From: Bacteroidota bacterium
Lineage (GTDB): Bacteria > Bacteroidota > Bacteroidia > Chitinophagales > Chitinophagaceae
Direction: 5' to 3'
Assembly (NCBI GenBank): GCA_023424015.1
Contig: JAFAEM010000013.1
Location: forward strand, 24,847-88,846
DNA length: 64,000 nt
Shown here: one piece after another, positions 8,583 to 17,129 of the stretch
How positions within the stretch are numbered: the first letter of the stretch is position 1
How the letters are laid out: each line of letters begins with the position of its first letter
The notes under the pieces: model-generated
Databases searched by the model: none
What the model was told of the DNA's origin: nothing
What the model saw: only the letters and a program-made list of their open reading frames with translations
Position numbers and translations under genes: made by a program

Positions 8583-8924
8583 ATCAGTTTCGAGCCATGT
8601 GATTCGAGCTGCGAGCCCTCGATTGTACGCCCCTGGTTCGGGCTCGTCGATGTACCGATGTACAAAGAGCTGCTCAAAGCAGACGTCGTCATCGCCGATC
8701 TTTCAACGGCCAATGCCAACGCTTTTTCTGAATTGGGCGTACGCCATACCCTCCGGCCGCATACCACCATCGTAATCTCAGAGGATAGGCTGGCCTATCC
8801 GTTTGACCTTAACCATATCAAAATCATTGCTGTCAGGAATAAAATTTGGATAGTTGTCAAAACCTTTAACCTGCGCGGCTTCCATGAGTTCTGCTTTTAC
8901 AGGGGTTTGCTTTATTTTTTCTGA
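8583..8924 (+). pseudogene. Remnant of a nucleotide-sensor-like (deoxyribosyltransferase fold) N-terminal domain
   Basis: An open frame that begins without a start codon and contains VDVPMYKELLKADVVIADLS, then ANANAFSELGVRHTLRP and TTIVISEDRLAYPFDLNHIKI. This resembles the N-terminal domain found in Bacteroidota and other large TPR/TRAFs-binding-type proteins, in which MYKxLLxADVVIADLS and YELGVRHALRP are recurrent. After HIKI the homology stops and the frame runs 30 residues of unrelated sequence to a stop. Upstream of the VDVP motif the usual start region is also lost. It is therefore a decayed fragment, not a working gene. An ATG at 8658 gives an 88-codon frame but does not restore the domain. 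Confidence 0.55.
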
Positions 8925-8974
8925 TGACTATTGTCTTTGCTGGCCATAGTTCCAATATTTCGATGTGTAGGGAA

Positions 8975-9001
8975 GTCACAGCGGACACAGCGGGCACAGC
9001 G
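8975..9001. repeat. Three tandem 9-nt units
   Basis: Three contiguous nonamers, GTCACAGCG, GACACAGCG and GGCACAGCG. The same degenerate pattern (GnCACnGnn) recurs at 14069-14095, 35134-35171 and 52552-52589, each time between genes. Confidence 0.7.
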
Positions 9002-9199
9002 CCCCGGCGATCGTCACAGTCTCGGGGTCAGGGATGATGGAAAGCTTTGAAGAGCAGGTGGCCAAATTGAGATTTTTGGTGCAGAAGAATGGCTATCTAT
9101 TGAGCCCACCCCTGGGAAGAAAAAGTATAATCTCGGTTTAACAACATCATCGCCAATTTAGCTGTAGAAACCTGTATTTTTAGCGTTTTAAAATCGGCG

Positions 9200-10942
9200 A
9201 TGATGAACAGATTAGTAGTACTTATTTTCTTAGTTTTTTCGATCAATACATACGCCCAAAAAGATGGCCCTGCTTTTCTTCGTATGGCAATGCCATCCAA
9301 TGAAAACAACGCAGTACGTTCAGCCAGGCAGTTTATTTCCGGAGCGACCTGCAAATCCTGCGAATTAACGGTGAATGACGAGCCGGTTAAAGTGTATCCC
9401 ACCGGTGCTTTTGCCCACCAGCTGAGTATCAAGCCAGGTGTCAACACTTTTACAATTGTTGCCAGGGGACCGGGGAAAACCAGCGCCACAAAGAAATTAA
9501 CCTACCGCTACACAATACCAGTACCAGATACTGTAAAGGATGTAAGTATTGCCAGCATACAGGTGATACCTGAGGGAAATCTGTATGTTTCCCCCGGCGA
9601 CCAAATCAAACTACGTGTAAAGGCTTTGCCTGGTGCAAAAGTTATTGCTAATGAAAATATCCAGTTACACGAATTACCTACGGATGCTGCCAACCCTGTC
9701 CCGGGGATTTACCAGGCTGAGTTTACGGTTAACGATACTGATCGTTTTTCCGCTACCAGGATACCTGTTATACTGACCGCTTCGGGGAAAACGGTTACCC
9801 GCCTTACCGACGATAAGATCTCGATGTTGTCTGACCTGCCATCAGATATGGTAGTAACGAAGGGAAGACTTGCCTATCTCCTGTATGGACTGGGTGGAGA
9901 CAGGCTGGGAGGTTCAAAAATCGGTTATATAGATTCATTGATCCCTCTTCGTGTATTGGGGAAAGTGGGAAACCTGTTTAAGATTCGTCTTTCGAAATAT
10001 CGAACAGCCTATATCCCCGACGATGTGGTAAACTATTTACCAAAAGGGAGTTTTACTCCTGCTTCGCTGACATCCAGCTGGCGTGTATTTGGTGATTCCC
10101 TGTACGACTATGTGCACGTTGGGCTGAGTACGAGGCTTCCTTACCAGTCGGAACAACTCACCGACCCCTCCCGCCTGGTTGTAGATGTGTTTGGTGCCAC
10201 CAACAATACCAACTGGCTGTCGCAGCTAAGCAATACAAGAGAAATAAAAAGTGTAAGGTACGACCAGTTAGAAGACGAAGTGTTGCGTATCACGATCGAT
10301 CTCAGGCACCCACAGCATTGGGGGCACATGATCTATTATGAAGGGAATCGCCTTGTGATCAGGATCAGGCGTCAGCCTGCCAACCTGGAGCTTCGCAATC
10401 TTCGTATCGCGATAGATGCAGGACATGGCGGTGGCAATGCCGGCACCCGCGGACCTGCCGGGTCATCTGAAAAGGAGCTGGCTCTCGCCGTTTCGCTAAA
10501 ACTACGGCAGGCATTGCGTCTGCAGGGTGCAAAGACTCTGATGACACGTGTTAGTGAAACCTTTGTTGACAATAAAGAACGGATACTCATGTATCGCGAT
10601 AGTCTGCCCGACCTTCTGGTGAGTTTGCATTTTAATTCTTCCGGCGACCCGGTGAATGTTTCGGGTACGAGTACTTATTATCGTCACCATGGGTTCAGGC
10701 CGCTTAGCCAGGATATATATGCCAGGATGCTTGAGACGGGGCTGAATGAATTTGGGGTGGTTGGCAGTTTCAATTTTATGCTCAATAGTCCCACTGAATA
10801 TCCCAATGCACTGGTCGAAATACTATTCCTCAGCAATCCAGCGGATGAGATGAGGATCCTGGATGAAAAATTCCAGCAGGAAGTGGCCGATAAGATAGTG
10901 GCAGGTATTAAGGATTTTCTGGAACGATGCAAAAAGGACTAA
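9200..10942 (+). CDS. N-acetylmuramoyl-L-alanine amidase with large N-terminal region
   Basis: 580 aa, exported (signal peptide about 1-19, ending NTYAQ). The C-terminal 190 residues are an Amidase_3 (AmiA/B/C-type) zinc domain: IAIDAGHGGGNAG with the first His ligand, SSEKELAL with the Glu ligand, VSLHFNSS with the second His, and VEILFLSNPADE with the catalytic Glu. It cleaves the bond between MurNAc and the stem peptide. The N-terminal about 390 residues include a beta-rich region (about 30-110) and an AMIN-like stretch (about 295-385), which would direct it to the cell wall. Its stop overlaps the stop of the convergent monooxygenase gene by 4 bp. Confidence 0.9.
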   Translation: MMNRLVVLIFLVFSINTYAQKDGPAFLRMAMPSNENNAVRSARQFISGATCKSCELTVNDEPVKVYPTGAFAHQLSIKPGVNTFTIVARGPGKTSATKKLTYRYTIPVPDTVKDVSIASIQVIPEGNLYVSPGDQIKLRVKALPGAKVIANENIQLHELPTDAANPVPGIYQAEFTVNDTDRFSATRIPVILTASGKTVTRLTDDKISMLSDLPSDMVVTKGRLAYLLYGLGGDRLGGSKIGYIDSLIPLRVLGKVGNLFKIRLSKYRTAYIPDDVVNYLPKGSFTPASLTSSWRVFGDSLYDYVHVGLSTRLPYQSEQLTDPSRLVVDVFGATNNTNWLSQLSNTREIKSVRYDQLEDEVLRITIDLRHPQHWGHMIYYEGNRLVIRIRRQPANLELRNLRIAIDAGHGGGNAGTRGPAGSSEKELALAVSLKLRQALRLQGAKTLMTRVSETFVDNKERILMYRDSLPDLLVSLHFNSSGDPVNVSGTSTYYRHHGFRPLSQDIYARMLETGLNEFGVVGSFNFMLNSPTEYPNALVEILFLSNPADEMRILDEKFQQEVADKIVAGIKDFLERCKKD

Positions 10943-11244
10943 ACCGGCTCCATTAAGGGTTCCGTTGTATATACTTTAAGCACCGGGTTTATCGAATAAA
11001 TGGGCTGGAGCTTTTCAATCATCTCCCGGTAAATCTTGCTCGAATGATAGCGATCTGAGTCTTCCCTGGTTTGCCAGACCGTCATCGAAATATAGTCGTC
11101 TGATTCGTCGAGTGGCTCCAGTAACCTGCAATCCAGGTTTCCTTTTTGTTTCCTGACAAGCGGCATCAGTTCCTCATGGTAGATCTTTTTTCCTTCTTCC
11201 GCATGGCCGATCAGGAAATTGACAAAGGTGAGTCGTACAAGCAT
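10939..11244 (-). CDS. Antibiotic biosynthesis monooxygenase (ABM)-fold protein
   Basis: 101 aa dimeric alpha-beta barrel protein. The pattern ANxxxGHxEEGxxxYxEELMPLV, with KGNLDCRLLEPLDESDDYISMTVW and the following HSSKIYREMIEKLQP, is that of the ABM/YgiN-type quinol monooxygenases. Members are often cofactor-free and act on quinols, but many have unknown substrates. The stop overlaps that of the amidase gene on the other strand. Family is fairly sure, activity is not. Confidence 0.8.
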   Translation of the reverse strand: MLVRLTFVNFLIGHAEEGKKIYHEELMPLVRKQKGNLDCRLLEPLDESDDYISMTVWQTREDSDRYHSSKIYREMIEKLQPIYSINPVLKVYTTEPLMEPV

Positions 11245-11360
11245 AAATAACCTCCTTTTTTGAAGTGAAGAAAAAACAGTTGGCCGGAGGTAGTAAACTT
11301 TTACTACATTACTTCGCTAAAAGGTACAATTAAAAAATCATTCTGAAAAAAAGTTAGCAA

Positions 11361-12029
11361 CTATTTTCTAAGCGCCGCCAGGTATTCATCCAGGTAAGCC
11401 TGCTTGCTTTTCCTTTTGTATTGCATGATAAAACGCGGATGGGCGAGTGGTACGATCTTCTCAAAGAAACCGAATTGATCATTTAACTGGGTAAGGAACC
11501 TGTAATTTTTTTCACCGCCAATACAAAAGCAGGTATCGCGTTGGAAACCCATCTTAAGTTGTTGCTGCAGGGTATCGATAATAAAAGGCCTTACCGCTGC
11601 GAGTAGTTTTTTATCATCATAGTAATTGACATTTTTACCATCCATTATATATCCAAGGGGTGATACCGCACCGATAAAATAGTCACCATAGAATTTTGAA
11701 GCTCCACCATACGCCTCGATCATTTCGTAGATGAATTCGGCCGAAAGCTCCGAACTGTCTTTCCAGGGATGATCAATACCACAATACTTTTTCAACTGTC
11801 TCGGAGCTGTGAAATTTACACCAGTAATTCCCGCGCCGAAGCGGCCGGGATTAATGCCGAGCAGCAGCTTCCTCGGTTTTGAGTCGTTGTAGAACTTAAG
11901 AAAGAACTTTTCAACTATATCCATCACCTCTTTTTCAGGTTGGGGATGCAACAATCCAAATCCTTTTGGAAGGGTGGGCGCGATAAGGGTTTTGTAGAAC
12001 TGAATGAGTTGAGGAGCCAGCTTTGCCAT
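11361..12029 (-). CDS. SMUG2-type uracil-DNA glycosylase family protein
   Basis: 222 aa uracil-DNA glycosylase superfamily member of the SMUG2 (DUF4918) branch common in Bacteroidota. The first motif reads LLGINPGRFGAGITGVNFTAP, the aromatic/central region includes YFIGAVSPLGY, and the C-terminal motif is LAHPRFIMQYKRK, corresponding to the His-containing motif that contacts DNA. It is predicted to remove uracil or modified pyrimidines from DNA and to act in the cytoplasm in base excision repair. It stands alone in the minus-strand group 10939-13305. Confidence 0.85.
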   Translation of the reverse strand: MAKLAPQLIQFYKTLIAPTLPKGFGLLHPQPEKEVMDIVEKFFLKFYNDSKPRKLLLGINPGRFGAGITGVNFTAPRQLKKYCGIDHPWKDSSELSAEFIYEMIEAYGGASKFYGDYFIGAVSPLGYIMDGKNVNYYDDKKLLAAVRPFIIDTLQQQLKMGFQRDTCFCIGGEKNYRFLTQLNDQFGFFEKIVPLAHPRFIMQYKRKSKQAYLDEYLAALRK

Positions 12030-12091
12030 ATATGTAAAAATATCCCGGCCCGAAAGCCAGGATATGAATATTAAATATTCAGAAGAAATAA

Positions 12092-12835
12092 TTATTCGAG
12101 TTCCCTAACCCAGATGTTACGAAAACTTACAGGATTGCCATGATCCTGTAAAATGAAGGGAGCTTTGTTTGCGTGAGCCTTGTACGTGGGTTGGCCGATA
12201 TATACCGTTTCTCCTTTCACTTCCACATTATTTTGGATCAGCACGCCATTGTGCAAAACCGTAAAACGTGCAGGTGACTGCAGGGTTCCATCGGCATTGA
12301 ATTTAGGTGCGGTAAAAACTACATCATAAGTCTGCCATTCGCCCGGGCCTTTGCTGGCATTTACCAGGGGTATATGTTGTTTGTAAATGCTACCTGCCTG
12401 GCCGTTTGAATAAGTGCGGTTCTTATAGGAATCCAATACCTGCAATTCATAAAGTCCCATAAAGAAAATCCCGCTGTTGCCACGCCCCTGGCTTTCTCCC
12501 TCTATTTTTGACGGGGTACGCCATTCAATATGCAACTGGCAACTACCAAAGCCCTGTTTTGTCTGGATATTTCCCTCGCCTTTTTTTACAGTAAAGGCGC
12601 CGTCTTTCTCAATGACCCATTTAGGTGCTTCCTTTTTTTCTGTTTCCCATTTTGAAAAATCTTTTCCATCAAAAAGCACAATAGCGTCGGATGGTGGTTT
12701 ATTGTTGACAACCGGTGTGACGACCTTAGGCTCCGGCTCCCAAACTTCTGTAGCGGCGGGATCACCTTTTTCCTGTCCATGAATCATACCGCTGCAGCAT
12801 ACAAATACCGCGCCTGCGATCAGCTTTTTATTCAT
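12092..12835 (-). CDS. DUF1080 (3-keto-disaccharide hydrolase-like) exported protein
   Basis: 247 aa with a signal peptide of about 20 residues (ends MIHGQ). The DUF1080 concanavalin-like fold is visible from the opening VLFDGKDFSKWE, through the GNSGIFFMGLYELQVLDS core, to the YIGQPTYKAH and ISLQDHGNPVSFRNIWVREL-like end (here LQDHGNPVSFRNIWVREL). The family includes 3-keto-glucoside hydrolases and unknown sugar-binding proteins, so it likely acts on glycosides in the periplasm. It is separate from the other sugar genes of the window. Confidence 0.88.
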   Translation of the reverse strand: MNKKLIAGAVFVCCSGMIHGQEKGDPAATEVWEPEPKVVTPVVNNKPPSDAIVLFDGKDFSKWETEKKEAPKWVIEKDGAFTVKKGEGNIQTKQGFGSCQLHIEWRTPSKIEGESQGRGNSGIFFMGLYELQVLDSYKNRTYSNGQAGSIYKQHIPLVNASKGPGEWQTYDVVFTAPKFNADGTLQSPARFTVLHNGVLIQNNVEVKGETVYIGQPTYKAHANKAPFILQDHGNPVSFRNIWVRELE

Positions 12836-12876
12836 ATTTAAGTTTTTAAAGATTATACTGACTAAATTAAGACATT

Positions 12877-13305
12877 TTACCTGTTAAGAAGTTTATGAAA
12901 TCGTTCCAGTTCCGCCAGTTCAACTGCTGTGAATATTTCGTTGTTATCATACTTCGCACGGAAAAATAAGACTCTCTTGTGATGCGGATACTTCTCCAGG
13001 ATGGCTGAGATCAATTCTCCGGTTTTGGTGTCTTTCGTATACAGGGGTGCGTTTTCCGGCAATGCTGATTTATAACGATTGGGTCTTTTGAGTATCATCG
13101 CTTCCAGCGTAGCCAGTTTTGCTGGAGGTATAGTTGAGATTTTAGAAGCTTTTTTATATAAACCTTCCAGTTGTTTTTTACTGAGCCCACCCCGCTCTTC
13201 GTACTGGTAAAGTAAACTTCGGGTAAACTCGTTCGAGGGATTTGTTTCCAGGACAAGTTCAAGCAGGTCTTTGACGATATCAAGGTCAGGTCTCTTCCGG
13301 TACAT
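12877..13305 (-). CDS. Hypothetical helical protein, 142 aa
   Basis: 142 aa, cytoplasmic, predicted all-helical. It begins MYRKRPDLDIVKDLLELVLE and has the segments YQYEERGGLSKKQLEGLYKKA and ELISAILEKYPHHKRVLFFRAK. The alternating helices suggest a repeat-like or scaffold fold, but no family is recognised. It is about 40 bp upstream of, and in the same direction as, the DUF1080 gene, so the two may be co-transcribed. Confidence 0.6.
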   Translation of the reverse strand: MYRKRPDLDIVKDLLELVLETNPSNEFTRSLLYQYEERGGLSKKQLEGLYKKASKISTIPPAKLATLEAMILKRPNRYKSALPENAPLYTKDTKTGELISAILEKYPHHKRVLFFRAKYDNNEIFTAVELAELERFHKLLNR

Positions 13306-13495
13306 ACTCTTCGTATTTTTTACATGGGTTGAAAGTATGAAAAATACAGTATTAGGAAGATTTCGCGGTAAAAATTACGAGCAGGAGAGACGCGGATCGA
13401 AAACAGATATGGTTTTGATTCAATCAGCGAAAATTTAGCAAGGAATTTGCAGTTATAATTGGTGTGATCCGTTTTACAATACCAACTTTTAAAAC

Positions 13496-13987
13496 ATGAA
13501 AACGTTTATTTTAATTACTGTTTTTTGCCTGGGCTGTATAACTATTAATGCCCAGTTAAAAAGGACAACGAGTTGTCCGACTTTTCAGGTTGATGTACTC
13601 GATGGAAAGATCAACGGGCTTAAGATTACTGATAATATTACTCAGATAAAAACCAAGTTGCCCTGTTTTACCTCGGTCGTGGAGGAGTCAGCAACAGCGG
13701 GCTGTGGAGGTGGCATTTATTTCAAGGACAGGGATCTCTATTTTTATACGGCACGTGATTATGTAGAAATTGGTCCGAAGTTTAAAGGGAAGTTGACCGT
13801 TCCGCTGATGGGAGCCAGTCGCAACAACCTTTTCAAAACGCTGGGTAATCCAAAGATCAAGGAAGCCAAATGGGATGCATTTTCAACAGCCTATGGTATT
13901 CTTATTCTCTATTATAATAGTGCCAATAAAGTGAACAAGATACAGATGAGCACGGAGAACGAGAATACGATTAAGCTCTGCGAATAG
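13496..13987 (+). CDS. Hypothetical exported protein with conserved cysteines
   Basis: 163 aa with a signal peptide (about 1-19, MKTFILITVFCLGCITINA). The mature protein contains five Cys residues, two of which (in SCPTF and LPCFTS) lie in the N-terminal half, one in the TAGCGGG segment and one at the end (KLCE), which could form disulfides in the periplasm. The remainder is beta-rich. No family is recognised. A 14 bp perfect hairpin follows 9 bp after the stop. Confidence 0.6.
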   Translation: MKTFILITVFCLGCITINAQLKRTTSCPTFQVDVLDGKINGLKITDNITQIKTKLPCFTSVVEESATAGCGGGIYFKDRDLYFYTARDYVEIGPKFKGKLTVPLMGASRNNLFKTLGNPKIKEAKWDAFSTAYGILILYYNSANKVNKIQMSTENENTIKLCE

Positions 13988-13996
13988 CTTTAAAAA

Positions 13997-14029
13997 GAAT
14001 TTGGAATTGGGCAAACCAATTCCAAATTC
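13997..14029. terminator. Perfect 14 bp hairpin downstream of the 13496-13987 gene
   Basis: GAATTTGGAATTGG (13997-14010) pairs exactly with CCAATTCCAAATTC (14016-14029) across a 5 nt loop. It lies just after a plus-strand stop, but the T-rich tail is only on the minus strand (A run 13992-13996). It may act as terminator or as a stabilising 3' end. Confidence 0.55.
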
Positions 14030-14065
14030 CAGATCATTATTGTCCGGGGAACTCTGGGGTACTAT

Positions 14066-14180
14066 AAACCACGGCGGGCACGGCGAGCACAGCGAAAGTC
14101 GTCTACGTGTTAAGAAATCTGCTATGGAGAACAAAACATGTTGCTAATACTCCACTGTGTCCGCAGTGTGCACTGTGGTT
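14066..14180. repeat. Imperfect palindrome built from 9-nt-periodic arms
   Basis: The left arm (about 14066-14095) is AAACCACGG followed by two GCACnGCGA nonamers. The right arm (about 14152-14180) is the imperfect reverse complement with the same nonamer period (CCACTGTGT, CCGCAGTGT, GCACTGTGG, TT). About 56 nt of unrelated sequence separates the arms. No gene is seen in 13988-14386; this element and the preceding hairpin are the only structure in that stretch. Confidence 0.6.
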
Positions 14181-14386
14181 TCCTGACACATCGAGACATT
14201 TGAACTACGACAAGCAAAGAGTACAGTCTTTAGAAAAAGTAAAGCAAAGCCCATTTAAAAGTAAAAGTCATAGAAGCTGCGCGGGTCAACGGTTTTGGCA
14301 GCAATCCAAAATTTATTCCGGACAGCAATGATTCCAAATCCCCAACCCTATGGCTATCGGGTACTAATTACTATTTTCCACGTGCA

Positions 14387-14824
14387 TCATGAACTTGCCA
14401 GCGACACCAGTACTCTTCCCTGTGGAAGCTCGGTGGATGTGTAAAACAATTTCACGGTTTGATGCTTACCGTTTATCAAAGCCAGGATTTCTTTTACATT
14501 ACAATTCATACTGGTTGCGGCTTCCCGGGTATCAGTAAATTTCCATTGCCTGAGTATGTTTTCTTTGGCATCTTTTAAAGCGATCGTACGGTTTTTACCC
14601 ACTTTACCACAATGGTGATACCTAACGGACAATTGTCCTTTGGCCATGGAAGGATCCAGCTTCAGGGTTTTGATCACTTTCATGTCATCCCCAAATTGCT
14701 GTAGCACAGGTTTATTATTGACCAATATTACAAAGCCTTCACCACCAGGCCGGGTTTCTGTAAAGGATAACAGGGTGACACACAGGAGTAAGCCGGCAAA
14801 CGATCTGAAAAATTTTGAAGTCAT
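14387..14824 (-). CDS. Hypothetical exported protein, 145 aa
   Basis: 145 aa with an N-terminal signal peptide (about 1-22, containing FRSFAGLLLCVTLLSF). The mature part is beta-rich, starts GEGFVILVNNKPVLQQFG and carries a HHCGKVGKNR segment. No known domain. It stands alone between repeat debris and the NYN gene. Confidence 0.6.
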   Translation of the reverse strand: MTSKFFRSFAGLLLCVTLLSFTETRPGGEGFVILVNNKPVLQQFGDDMKVIKTLKLDPSMAKGQLSVRYHHCGKVGKNRTIALKDAKENILRQWKFTDTREAATSMNCNVKEILALINGKHQTVKLFYTSTELPQGRVLVSLASS

Positions 14825-15024
14825 AAGATTGTTTTTTTAAGATGAGAAAATGTTGTTGATTAGTTTTTGCAACACAAAAGAAATAAACCCGGCTGCCGCG
14901 GTAAAATTCCTTTGACAACATGCATAGCTGGCTTGACATGCGGTACCAGGACTTTAATGGTAAGAGGGTATTCTCAGGCCTGCCCGCTGGGATTGACGTA
15001 CTTTCGTTTAACAATTTATAAAAT

Positions 15025-15783
15025 ATGGAAGCAACAAAGGATCTCCGCCTGGCTGTTTTGATCGACGCGGATAATATTCCCTATACCAATGTAAAAGAAA
15101 TGATGGAAGAGATCGCGAAGTATGGAACACCCACCTTTAAGCGTATTTACGCTGACTGGACAAAACCGCATATTTCGGGCTGGAAAAAGGTGTTGCTTGA
15201 AAATGCCATTAACCCGGTACAGCAATACAGTTATACGACGGGAAAGAATTCAACAGACTCAGCTATGATCATCGACGCCATGGACATCCTTTACAGTGGA
15301 AAGGTGGATGGATTCTGCATCGTTTCCAGTGACAGCGATTTTACAAGGTTAGCGACGCGTTTGCGAGAAGCCGGTATGATGGTTTTCGGTATCGGTGAGA
15401 AGAAGACACCGCTCCCTTTTATTTCGGCATGTGATAAGTTTATTTACCTGGAAATATTAAAAGCACAACAGGAGCCTGAACCCCAGCCCCGGCCTGCAAA
15501 AGGTGCACGCGGTGAGGTCAGGGAAAAAGGAGCGATCCGGAATCTTGACAAGGGACTCACCCGACTGATCGCAGATAGCATTGAAGATATTGCGGATGAG
15601 GACGGGTGGGCATTTCTCGGAAATCTTGGGACATTGCTACTTAAAAGAAAACCCGATTTCGATCCCCGCAATTATGGCTATGTAAAACTATTGCCATTGA
15701 TCAAAAGCCTTGACAAATTCGAATTGGACGAACGCAAAACAGGCAAAGCAAATATCAAGCATGTGTATGTTAAGAATAAATAA
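15025..15783 (+). CDS. NYN-domain ribonuclease-like protein with OST-HTH (LOTUS) domain
   Basis: 252 aa. Residues about 7-150 are a NYN (LabA/DUF88, PIN-like) domain: AVLIDADNIPY with catalytic acids, KNSTDSAMIIDAMDILYSG, and CIVSSDSDFTRLATRLREAG followed by GIGEKKTP. Residues about 180-245 are an OST-HTH/LOTUS module (LTRLIADSIEDIADEDGW to YGYVKLLPLIKSLDKFEL). A charged linker joins the two. The NYN fold suggests metal-dependent RNA cleavage, and OST-HTH domains bind RNA (G-quadruplex or dsRNA in eukaryotic cases). The biological target in bacteria is unknown. It converges on the haem operon. Confidence 0.88.
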   Translation: MEATKDLRLAVLIDADNIPYTNVKEMMEEIAKYGTPTFKRIYADWTKPHISGWKKVLLENAINPVQQYSYTTGKNSTDSAMIIDAMDILYSGKVDGFCIVSSDSDFTRLATRLREAGMMVFGIGEKKTPLPFISACDKFIYLEILKAQQEPEPQPRPAKGARGEVREKGAIRNLDKGLTRLIADSIEDIADEDGWAFLGNLGTLLLKRKPDFDPRNYGYVKLLPLIKSLDKFELDERKTGKANIKHVYVKNK

Positions 15784-15819
15784 CCACACGGATCATGCAA
15801 ATGATAATAAATTTCTTCT

Positions 15820-17094
15820 TTAGCTGAAATTCTCTACCACTTTTAAAGTTTCTGCAATATCCACAGCCGATAAGGCATTGTTGAGAAACCAGCTTTCAAA
15901 GGCGGACGGCGGCAGGTACACACCTGATTTGAGCATGTGATGGAAAAATGAATTGAATTGCTGTTGGTCACTGCGCGATGAGCTGGCGAAATCTGTTACG
16001 GGTTCAGTTGTAAAATGCACACTGATCATACTTCCCAGCTGGTTGATCTGTACAGGAATTTTTTTGCCCATGAAAATTTCAGCCATGCCATTCTTCAACT
16101 GTTCAGTTTTTTGTTCCAGTTCCCCGTAAATAGCAGGGTTGTTTTTGAGTTCTGTCAACAAAGTAAAACCCGCGATCATCGCAATTGGATTACCACTAAG
16201 CGTGCCCGCCTGGTACACTTTACCTACGGGTGCCACTGATTCCATGATCTCCCGTTTGCCACCGAATGCACCGACCGGCATACCGGCGCCGATCACTTTT
16301 CCATAAGTGATCAGATCTGCGTTCACTCCCAATGCCTGCTGGGCTCCGCCTGGTGCCAGGCGGAAACCCGTCATTACTTCATCAAATATTAATAGGATAT
16401 TCTCCCGGTCGCAAAGATTACGCAGGCCTTCGAGAAATCCTGGTTTTGGCAATATGCAGCCCATATTGCCGGCCACAGGTTCGATAATTATGGCCGCCAC
16501 CTGTTCACGGTATTGTTCAATGAGTTTTTCAACTGCTGCGAGGTCGTTATAGGGTGCAGTCAACGTATCATCTGCAACTGGTGCGGGTATACCTGGTACA
16601 TGCTGGATATTGAACGTGGCAGCACCGCTGCCAGCTTTTATTAAAAATGCATCTGCATGTCCGTGATAGCATCCCTCGAACTTGATGAATTTGTTGCGAC
16701 CAGTATAACCCCGGGCCACGCGGATCGCGCTCATACACGCTTCCGTACCACTGCTCACCATTCGGATGAGGTCAATATTGGGTGCCATGGATTTGATCAG
16801 CTCTGCCATGTCAATCTCGAGCCCGGTGGGTGCGCCAAAGGATGTGCCGTCTAATACTTTTTCCCGGATCGCTTTTACAACAGGTGGGTATGCGTGTCCC
16901 AGGATCAGTGGGCCCCAGCTGGCTATATAATCAATATATCGTCGGCCATCGGCATCATATAAATAGGCGCCACTGGCTTTGTCAATAAAAACCGGTGTAC
17001 CCCCGACACTCTTAAACGCACGTACCGGGGAATTGACACCACCGGGAATAGATTGCTGGGCCCGGGTAAACAGAGACTGACTTTTTGAATACAT
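15820..17094 (-). CDS. hemL: Glutamate-1-semialdehyde 2,1-aminomutase
   Basis: 424 aa PLP enzyme that converts glutamate-1-semialdehyde to 5-aminolevulinate. It has the RAFKSVGG substrate segment, the SSGTEACMSAIRVARG PLP-binding segment, the EVMTGFR region, and the PLP lysine in TYGKVIGAGMPVGAFGG. It is the last gene of the minus-strand hemA-hemL operon, 35 bp after hemB. Length and motifs fit the family closely. Confidence 0.96.
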   Translation of the reverse strand: MYSKSQSLFTRAQQSIPGGVNSPVRAFKSVGGTPVFIDKASGAYLYDADGRRYIDYIASWGPLILGHAYPPVVKAIREKVLDGTSFGAPTGLEIDMAELIKSMAPNIDLIRMVSSGTEACMSAIRVARGYTGRNKFIKFEGCYHGHADAFLIKAGSGAATFNIQHVPGIPAPVADDTLTAPYNDLAAVEKLIEQYREQVAAIIIEPVAGNMGCILPKPGFLEGLRNLCDRENILLIFDEVMTGFRLAPGGAQQALGVNADLITYGKVIGAGMPVGAFGGKREIMESVAPVGKVYQAGTLSGNPIAMIAGFTLLTELKNNPAIYGELEQKTEQLKNGMAEIFMGKKIPVQINQLGSMISVHFTTEPVTDFASSSRSDQQQFNSFFHHMLKSGVYLPPSAFESWFLNNALSAVDIAETLKVVENFS

Positions 17095-17129
17095 AGTAAT
17101 AATTTCTTCAGCTTATTGTCAACATATTC

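Noticed and set aside
9034..9141. Short open frame of 35 codons (MMESFEEQV start)
   Set aside because: Too short, between a repeat and the amidase gene, with no signal or motif to support it.
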